DNA from: Bacteroidota bacterium
GTDB lineage: Bacteria > Bacteroidota > Ignavibacteria > Ignavibacteriales > Ignavibacteriaceae
Assembly: GCA_021778375.1 (NCBI GenBank)
Contig: JAJYCM010000063.1
Span: 1 to 11,415, forward strand
Length of the DNA stretch: 11,415 nucleotides
Direction of reading: 5' to 3'
Shown: in pieces, positions 7,447 through 11,415 of the stretch
How the letters are laid out: each line of letters opens with the position of its first letter
Numbering within the stretch: position 1 is the stretch's first letter
The notes under the pieces: generated by a model
What the model was told of the DNA's origin: nothing
Database searches by the model: none
The model's input: only the letters and a program-made list of their open reading frames with translations
Program-made: the position numbers and the translations under genes

Positions 7447-7452
7447 ATTAAT

Positions 7453-8262
7453 ATGAAAAAATTAGTTGTGTTATTTTCCCTGTTGATTTTTGGCGCAGTA
7501 ATATATTACGGGTGCGCTAAAAAAGATAATCCTATTGGACCAACCTCAACAAGCGGGATGCTGAAGGTTCAGATGATCGATAGTCCTGCAGATTATTCGG
7601 AAGTGAATATTGTAATTGATAGTGTTCAAGCACATATTTCAACAAGCGACAGCACGACCGGCTGGGTTACTCTAAACAATCAGCCGTCAACTTACGATCT
7701 ATTAAAGCTGGTAAACGGCGCTAATGCTGTTATCGGTGAAGATACTTTACAAGCCGGTTATTATACTCAGATAAGATTATTCATTGGCAGCGGCAGTAAT
7801 ATTGTAGCGAACGGGCAGACTTTTAGTCTTACAACTCCTAGCGGAAGTCAAAGCGGGATTAAACTTAATGTAGATGCAACAGTGCAGCCGGGAATTGCTT
7901 ATTTATTGACTTTAGATTTTGATGCCAACCGTTCAATAGTTAAAACAGGTTCCTTATTAAATGCCAAATATATCCTAAAGCCTGTCATCAGAGCTGTTGC
8001 AACGGGAACCACAGGAATAATTGCCGGAACAGTATCGCCAATCTCAGCATCATCAAATGTTTGGGCAATTACAGGAACGGACACTGTATCGACATCAACA
8101 GATGCCGCAGGAGGATTTAAACTTCAATATCTATCCCCAAGTACTTATTCAGTATACATTGCACCTAACGATACCTCCTATAAGGATACAACTATCGCAA
8201 ATGTAAATGTAACACCTTCTAATACTAATAATATCGGAACAGTAATTCTTACAAAAAAATAA
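7453..8262 (+). CDS. DUF4382-type lipoprotein with C-terminal beta-sandwich (carboxypeptidase-regulatory/CnaB-like) domain
   Basis: This 269-residue exported protein starts with a Lys-Lys hydrophobic signal and a probable lipobox ending at Cys21 (IYYGC), so it is likely lipid-anchored in the envelope. Residues 35-183 resemble DUF4382: GMLKVQMIDSPADYSEVNIVIDSV, then TYDLLKLVNGA, LQAGYYTQIRL, the IKLNVDATVQPG segment and a closing KYILKPVIR. Residues 188-269 look like a small beta-sandwich of the carboxypeptidase-regulatory type: IIAGTVSPISASSNVWAI, then DAAGGFKLQYLSPSTYSVYI. DUF4382 has no settled function; members are surface lipoproteins of Bacteroidota and related groups. The gene is alone on its strand, with a terminator directly behind it and a palindrome ahead of it. 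A role in surface adhesion or carbohydrate contact would be a guess. Confidence 0.82.
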   Translation: MKKLVVLFSLLIFGAVIYYGCAKKDNPIGPTSTSGMLKVQMIDSPADYSEVNIVIDSVQAHISTSDSTTGWVTLNNQPSTYDLLKLVNGANAVIGEDTLQAGYYTQIRLFIGSGSNIVANGQTFSLTTPSGSQSGIKLNVDATVQPGIAYLLTLDFDANRSIVKTGSLLNAKYILKPVIRAVATGTTGIIAGTVSPISASSNVWAITGTDTVSTSTDAAGGFKLQYLSPSTYSVYIAPNDTSYKDTTIANVNVTPSNTNNIGTVILTKK

Positions 8263-8283
8263 CTTTTAACGGAAAATATTTAT

Positions 8284-8320
8284 AAGCCGGTTCAAGCTAA
8301 CCGGCTTTAATAATTTTATT
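8284..8320 (+). terminator. Intrinsic terminator after the DUF4382 lipoprotein gene
   Basis: AAGCCGGTT and AACCGGCTT form a perfect 9-bp stem with loop CAAGCT, beginning 21 bp after the stop. A T-rich tail (TTTAATAATTTTATT) follows. The GC-rich core stands out in this AT-rich DNA. Confidence 0.85.
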
Positions 8321-8410
8321 CTTTAATTAAAATCAAATGAGAAGATGAAGTTTTACGATCCCATGTGCTGCAAGAGTTCTGTTTATCAAAGATTAAATTC
8401 ATATTGATGC

Positions 8411-8430
8411 AAGAAAATATTTATTTTCTT
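8411..8430. repeat. AT-rich interrupted palindrome upstream of the His-rich secreted protein gene
   Basis: AAGAAAATA and TATTTTCTT are perfect 9-bp arms separated by TT, about 90 bp before the ATG at 8522. It may be an operator or a weak hairpin; no downstream T-tract on the plus strand supports a terminator. Confidence 0.35.
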
Positions 8431-8509
8431 TAAATGTACAGTGATGCTAAGTTGAAAATAAATGGGAATCGATAAAATAATTATAATTACGATTTCAAAT
8501 AATTAGAAG

Positions 8510-8514
8510 AAGGA
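8510..8514 (+). promoter_or_regulatory. Ribosome binding site deciding the start at 8522
   Basis: AAGGA ends 7 bases before the ATG at 8522 but only 1 base before the in-frame ATG at 8516. This makes the second ATG the likely start. Confidence 0.55.
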
Positions 8515-8521
8515 AATGTAT

Positions 8522-8995
8522 ATGAAAAAGAAGATGATGAAAAGGAGCAGGATATTTTTATTAATATCAGCGTTCCTATTTGCCGTAACAATAAATATTT
8601 ATGCTCAAGGTGAAGGGGATAGAGAGCACCATGATCATGGAGAGAGCGAACTACATTACAAGCATGAAGACGGACATAAAGATAACGGACGTCATGAAGG
8701 TTGGTATAAACATGAAGACCGGAGTGATCATCGTGAATACCGGCGAGATGAAGAGGTTTATAAGCCAGTAAGATATCGTGACAGGGATTATTACGTTCAT
8801 AGAGGCGAATTTTATGAAAGAAGAAATCAGTATTATGTTGCGGTAAGACCTCCTATAGGTTTTAGGATTACCGTCCTTCCTCCAGGTTATAGGGAAGTAC
8901 GTTACAGGAGAGAAAAATATTATGTTTGCGGCGGAATGTATTTCCGATTCTCTCCCGTCGCCGGTGTATATATTGCAGTGAAAGCACCATTCTAA
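8522..8995 (+). CDS. Small exported DUF6515-like protein with His-rich linker and duplicated Tyr-rich unit
   Basis: This 157-residue protein starts with a Lys/Arg-rich n-region and a hydrophobic core, and should be cleaved near IYAQ (about residues 26-29), so it is exported. Residues 30-70 are very hydrophilic and carry nine histidines with many acidic residues, including the repeated word YKHED. The C-terminal part is an internal duplication: VRYRDRDYYVHRGEFYERR ending in YVAVRPP, then VRYRREKYYVCGGMYFRF ending in YIAVKAP. The two halves are joined by an LPPGY turn. This tandem Tyr/Pro/Gly pattern resembles DUF6515 proteins of Bacteroidota, whose function is unknown. Metal binding by the His-rich stretch is possible but unproven. 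An upstream ATG at 8516 would add two residues. No operon partner is visible. Confidence 0.75.
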   Translation: MKKKMMKRSRIFLLISAFLFAVTINIYAQGEGDREHHDHGESELHYKHEDGHKDNGRHEGWYKHEDRSDHREYRRDEEVYKPVRYRDRDYYVHRGEFYERRNQYYVAVRPPIGFRITVLPPGYREVRYRREKYYVCGGMYFRFSPVAGVYIAVKAPF

Positions 8996-9206
8996 AAATC
9001 AACTAACGGTTGACGGCTTAGCTGCCTCACCGATTACTTTCAACATGTAATTAACAAGATCATTATGAAAAAGTCATTATTAAAAACCAGAACCCCTGAA
9101 TACAATGCTAAAGCACCTACTCTCACCCGGTCATTTTGAGCTCCTGGTTAAGTCATCGATTTTAATTGTCTTATTAAATACCTCTTGAGTTTCATAAGAT
9201 ACCTAT

Positions 9207-10058
9207 TCATTTCTTCCAAAAAGGTTTTACAATTTTATTTTGTCGTTTTGCTATCCAGATAAAAATTATTCCAACTGCAAGACATAATAAAACTGCTTGT
9301 ATGGAATTCTCCGGTCCGAAAGCTCCGCCCGTTAAAAAATCTGGGCCTGTAAATTTGCTAGTAAAAAGACTTTTATTGATTGTGTTTCCTGATATAACTG
9401 CACCGTAAATTCCGGCTTCCGCAAAGTTCCAGGCAAAGTGTAAAAATATAGGAAGCCATAAATTCTTAGAATAAATGTATGATGCTGCAAGTAATACCCC
9501 CGCCTCAATTGCAATTGCAACTGCCGAATAGATAGAACTGTTTTTATTAGCAAGGTGCATTAACCCGAATATTAATGCTGATATAATTATTGCAATTGTG
9601 CTTCCCAATTTTTCTTCTGTTAACCGGAATATGATTCCTCGAAATAAGATTTCTTCAAATATTCCCGAAGAAAGTGCAATCATAAATCCTGGTAGTAGAA
9701 ATGAAGCCGGGTTTACTCTAAGAATTGAATAACCGCCGCCTATATATATAACAAGAATTACAAATGACTGTAAAATAAAACCTACCAAAAATCCTATACC
9801 CGCATTTTTTGTAAAACCGGTAAATTTCAATTCAGTAATTTGCCTTTTTTCATAAAACCGGTATAGAATAGTGTAACTTGCAAATGCCATAATAGCTATT
9901 GCAGCATTAGTTATTGCATCTTTATAATCCTTACCGATTTGAATTTCCTCAAGCGCTGCACGACTTCCAAACAATCCTATTGCAACGGCAAATCCGATCA
10001 CTATCATGCCGATAATGATTCTTATTAAGGGAAAGAAGAAAAATTTTCTAAGTTTCAA
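9207..10058 (-). CDS. CPBP-family intramembrane metalloprotease (CAAX protease/bacteriocin-processing type)
   Basis: This 283-residue protein has several membrane segments (for example about 11-30, 52-67, 86-107, 119-134, 153-168, 176-195 and 253-270). The family motifs are all present: EEILFR at 135-140 (two glutamates plus arginine), FGLMH with His168, and HFAWN at 207-211 with His207 and Asn211. These residues form the Abi/CPBP (Rce1-like) active site, which in characterised relatives cleaves peptides within the membrane. The substrate is unknown, and many bacterial members have no assigned role. The start is a TTG (10056-10058), giving MKLRKFFFF. No in-frame ATG lies between it and an upstream stop, and the next ATG (codon 18) would cut into the first membrane helix. 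The ribosome site is poor. Both neighbours are separated by more than 200 bp, so it is probably monocistronic. Confidence 0.9.
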   Translation of the reverse strand: MKLRKFFFFPLIRIIIGMIVIGFAVAIGLFGSRAALEEIQIGKDYKDAITNAAIAIMAFASYTILYRFYEKRQITELKFTGFTKNAGIGFLVGFILQSFVILVIYIGGGYSILRVNPASFLLPGFMIALSSGIFEEILFRGIIFRLTEEKLGSTIAIIISALIFGLMHLANKNSSIYSAVAIAIEAGVLLAASYIYSKNLWLPIFLHFAWNFAEAGIYGAVISGNTINKSLFTSKFTGPDFLTGGAFGPENSIQAVLLCLAVGIIFIWIAKRQNKIVKPFWKK

Positions 10059-10260
10059 AGCATTTATTCTAAGGTTGAGAAAAGCTTAATCATTTTTTAT
10101 CTAAAATAATATTTTAATTAACTTTTTCAAAGAATTAAAGTTACCTATAATATTGTCATTTAAGTTTTCGTTTTTTATGTCAAAACATTTGAAATCTTTA
10201 CTTTTGTTTTTTCCAATATTCTATTTTACATATTCCGTATACCATATTCCATCTTCCCTT

Positions 10261-10406
10261 GCGGCTTGCCGGTAGAGACTGTTGCACAACTCCAAAATGT
10301 CATTTCGACCGGAGGGAGAAATCCCATTTTAGACAGTTTTGAGACCTCTCTTTACGTTCGAGACTAAATAGGAGAGTTCTGCAACGCTCTCAGGCAAGCT
10401 TGCCGC
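10261..10406. repeat. MITE-like / dispersed intergenic inverted-repeat element
   Basis: The roughly 146-bp element has imperfect nested terminal repeats. The outer arms are GCGGCTTGCC (10261-10270) and GGCAAGCTTGCCGC (10393-10406), which pair with a 4-base insertion. The next arms are GTTGCACAACTCC (10281-10293) and GGAGAGTTCTGCAAC (10371-10385), with one mismatch and a 2-base gap. Inside is a hairpin, AAAATG/CATTTT and ATTTC/GAAAT (10294-10330), around GACCGGAGGGA. The core wording (GTCATTTCGACCGGAGGGAG) is like an intergenic repeat I associate with Bacteroidota/Chlorobi-type genomes; that is recollection, not a search. It is non-coding, and no clear target-site duplication is seen. Confidence 0.6.
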
Positions 10407-10490
10407 GCTATGATCTAACGATTTTTTTGCAATTTCTCTTTAGTCAACTTGTTTTTGATACAATACACAGGGTATGTCGTAGTGGAAATA

Positions 10491-10523
10491 AAAAAGGCAC
10501 GAGCTATGGTGCCGTGCCTTTTT
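10491..10523 (-). terminator. Strong, probably bidirectional intrinsic terminator after the DUF6263-like gene
   Basis: AAAAAGGCAC (10491-10500) and GTGCCTTTTT (10514-10523) form a perfect 10-bp stem with a 13-base loop. On the minus strand the stem ends in TTTTTT, 25 bp after the stop of the gene at 10548. The A/T flanks also give a T-tract on the plus strand. A second GTGCC at 10509-10513 allows an alternative, shorter hairpin. Confidence 0.88.
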
Positions 10524-10547
10524 AATAAATAATCTTATATTTTAAAT

Positions 10548-11415
10548 TTAATCAACTAATTCCACAATGTTTGAGCTCTTAATTGCTTCGGTTTTGTTGC
10601 CTTTCTCAGTACCCTTCGGACCCTTCATTTCCATCGTATAATAAATATTTATGAGCGTATTCGTCTTGGATTTTTGAATGCATCCTTTGGTTAGGTCGAA
10701 GAATATCTTTCCGGATGCGGAGGTTACTGGTTTCTTAAATTTATAATTAACCCCGCGATTCGTAATCTCATCTTTACCGGTAAGAACGGATTTTAACCCG
10801 GCATCAATAACGGCAAGTTTATCATTATTAAATTTATCAAGGCTTAATACTTTATATGCATTTGTATTCTGGAGTTGATAAATCAAGAATTGTGAGGGGG
10901 GCTGGGTAAAAGACCAGCTTGAATCTTTTGCAACCTGATTCTGAGGAACCTGGCGGAAGATTTGGACTAATAAAGGCTTCAAAGCGCCTTCGATAATACT
11001 TTTCCTTAATGCATCTTTTTCTTCGGAAGTAACAGTAGCATGGGTGCCTTTAAGTTCTAAGAACTTAGTTACAATTTTATCGGCTCGGAAGACTTCAAGA
11101 ATTTCACCGTACTTAGTAATTCTAATGCTAAAAGGATTTTGAATCAATGCTTCATATTCTGCAAACTGCGCACGTTCGGTCGAGTCCTTTGTTAACCCAG
11201 ACTGATAAGAAATTTTCTTACCGTTAGCATTGGCATCAAGTTTAATAGAAGTAATGTTGCAAGCCATTTCCATCACGGTGTCTTTGTCCACATTAGATAG
11301 GGAAAGGGTCATTAAGTAGGTAACGTTTTGAGTTACATGTTGTAGAATAGTAGTATCCGCTTTAATAGTTTGATTGTCATCTGAAAGGGAAGTCAATCTA
11401 TAGTTATAATTTTTT
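10548..11415 (-). CDS. Uncharacterised protein, DUF6263-like, N-terminus beyond the window
   Basis: The frame is open to the right edge, so the true start is outside; the 288 residues seen are the C-terminal part. An internal TTG at 11394-11396 has no ribosome site and is not taken as the start. The protein is rich in beta-strand patterns. It opens with NYRLTSLSDDNQTIKAD, runs through VTYLMTLSLSNVDKDTVMEM, then NPFSIRITKYGEILEV, a helical stretch ending in LLVQIFRQVP, and strands closing with NIYYTMEMKGPKGTEKGNKT. This order (a YRY-type opening, an ITKYGEILEV-like strand, a SWSF segment and a paired-strand C-terminus) resembles DUF6263 proteins, predicted exported proteins of Bacteroidota with no known function. 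The family call is from pattern memory. Transcription ends at the strong terminator behind it. Confidence 0.6.
   Translation of the reverse strand, partial: KNYNYRLTSLSDDNQTIKADTTILQHVTQNVTYLMTLSLSNVDKDTVMEMACNITSIKLDANANGKKISYQSGLTKDSTERAQFAEYEALIQNPFSIRITKYGEILEVFRADKIVTKFLELKGTHATVTSEEKDALRKSIIEGALKPLLVQIFRQVPQNQVAKDSSWSFTQPPSQFLIYQLQNTNAYKVLSLDKFNNDKLAVIDAGLKSVLTGKDEITNRGVNYKFKKPVTSASGKIFFDLTKGCIQKSKTNTLINIYYTMEMKGPKGTEKGNKTEAIKSSNIVELVD

Larger units (their letters stand above)
7009..7452. other. Divergent intergenic region between hrcA and the DUF4382 lipoprotein
   Basis: This 444-bp AT-rich stretch should hold the promoters of both flanking transcription units. I find no convincing gene in it: a 66-codon open frame at 7038-7238 has no ribosome site and no family resemblance. 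It contains an inverted repeat at 7119-7148 and a 16-bp perfect palindrome at 7404-7419. The CIRCE consensus halves (TTAGCACTC / GAGTGCTAA) are absent on both strands. Confidence 0.6.
10059..10547. other. Intergenic region with repeat-like element and terminator
   Basis: These 489 bp carry no gene that I can support. The left part (10059-10260) is very AT-rich and ends in a decayed run of TATTCC-like words (about 10216-10255). The middle (10261-10406) is a GC-richer inverted-repeat element, and the right end (10491-10523) is a terminator. The promoter of the CPBP gene should lie in the left part, but I see no convincing boxes. Confidence 0.6.

Noticed and set aside
8021..8206. Plus-strand frame inside the DUF4382 lipoprotein gene
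   Set aside because: Out-of-frame shadow of a well-supported gene, with no ribosome site of its own.
8452..8487. TTGAAA and TATAAT as a promoter before the secreted-protein gene
   Set aside because: The spacing of 24 bases is too long, and such words are common in AT-rich DNA.
9000..9206. Possible small RNA or tRNA-like structure after the His-rich protein gene
   Set aside because: No cloverleaf or stable hairpin; only a weak, distant AACCAG/CTGGTT pair that is likely chance.
9332..9553. Minus-strand frame inside the CPBP protease gene
   Set aside because: Shadow of a gene with all family motifs in the main frame.

Overview
The window is AT-rich, gene-dense bacterial DNA. The hrcA-grpE-dnaJ heat-shock cluster continuing into comEA-like, pilM-like, rsmD and coaD genes, a DUF4382 lipoprotein and a DUF6515-like secreted protein together suggest the Bacteroidota/Chlorobi side of the tree, most likely an Ignavibacteria-type organism. 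This placement is inferred from gene content and protein style, not from a marker comparison.

Layout. Positions 1-558 (minus) hold the N-terminal 186 codons of a class I aspartate/aromatic aminotransferase, cut by the left edge. Positions 797-1315 (minus) encode a membrane-anchored monohaem cytochrome c. Positions 1448-7008 (minus) form a compact block read hrcA, grpE, dnaJ, comEA-like, pilM-like, rsmD, coaD. The first three genes are nearly contiguous, and comEA-like and pilM-like overlap by 8 bases. A 444-bp divergent intergenic region (7009-7452) carries two clear inverted repeats but no recognisable CIRCE operator. On the plus strand follow a DUF4382-type lipoprotein (7453-8262) with a good terminator, and a small exported His-rich protein with a duplicated Tyr-rich unit (8522-8995). 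On the minus strand follow a CPBP-family membrane protease (9207-10058), a 489-bp gap with a MITE-like inverted-repeat element and a strong terminator, and a truncated DUF6263-like protein (10548 to the right edge).

How the genes fit together. HrcA represses heat-shock genes, while GrpE and DnaJ are the nucleotide-exchange factor and J-protein of the DnaK cycle; dnaK is not in the window. RsmD and CoaD are housekeeping enzymes (16S rRNA methylation and coenzyme A synthesis), often neighbours. Between them sits an envelope pair, a membrane-anchored helix-hairpin-helix protein and a PilM-like actin-fold protein, hinting at a DNA-uptake or pilus/secretion role. The right half is accessory envelope material: a lipoprotein, a secreted protein, a membrane protease and an uncharacterised protein.

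I found no CRISPR array, prophage, transposase, toxin-antitoxin pair, tRNA or rRNA. Most of the window is ordinary chromosome. The least explained parts are the ComEA/PilM-like pair, the dispersed-repeat-like element at 10261-10406, and the palindromes upstream of the plus-strand genes.
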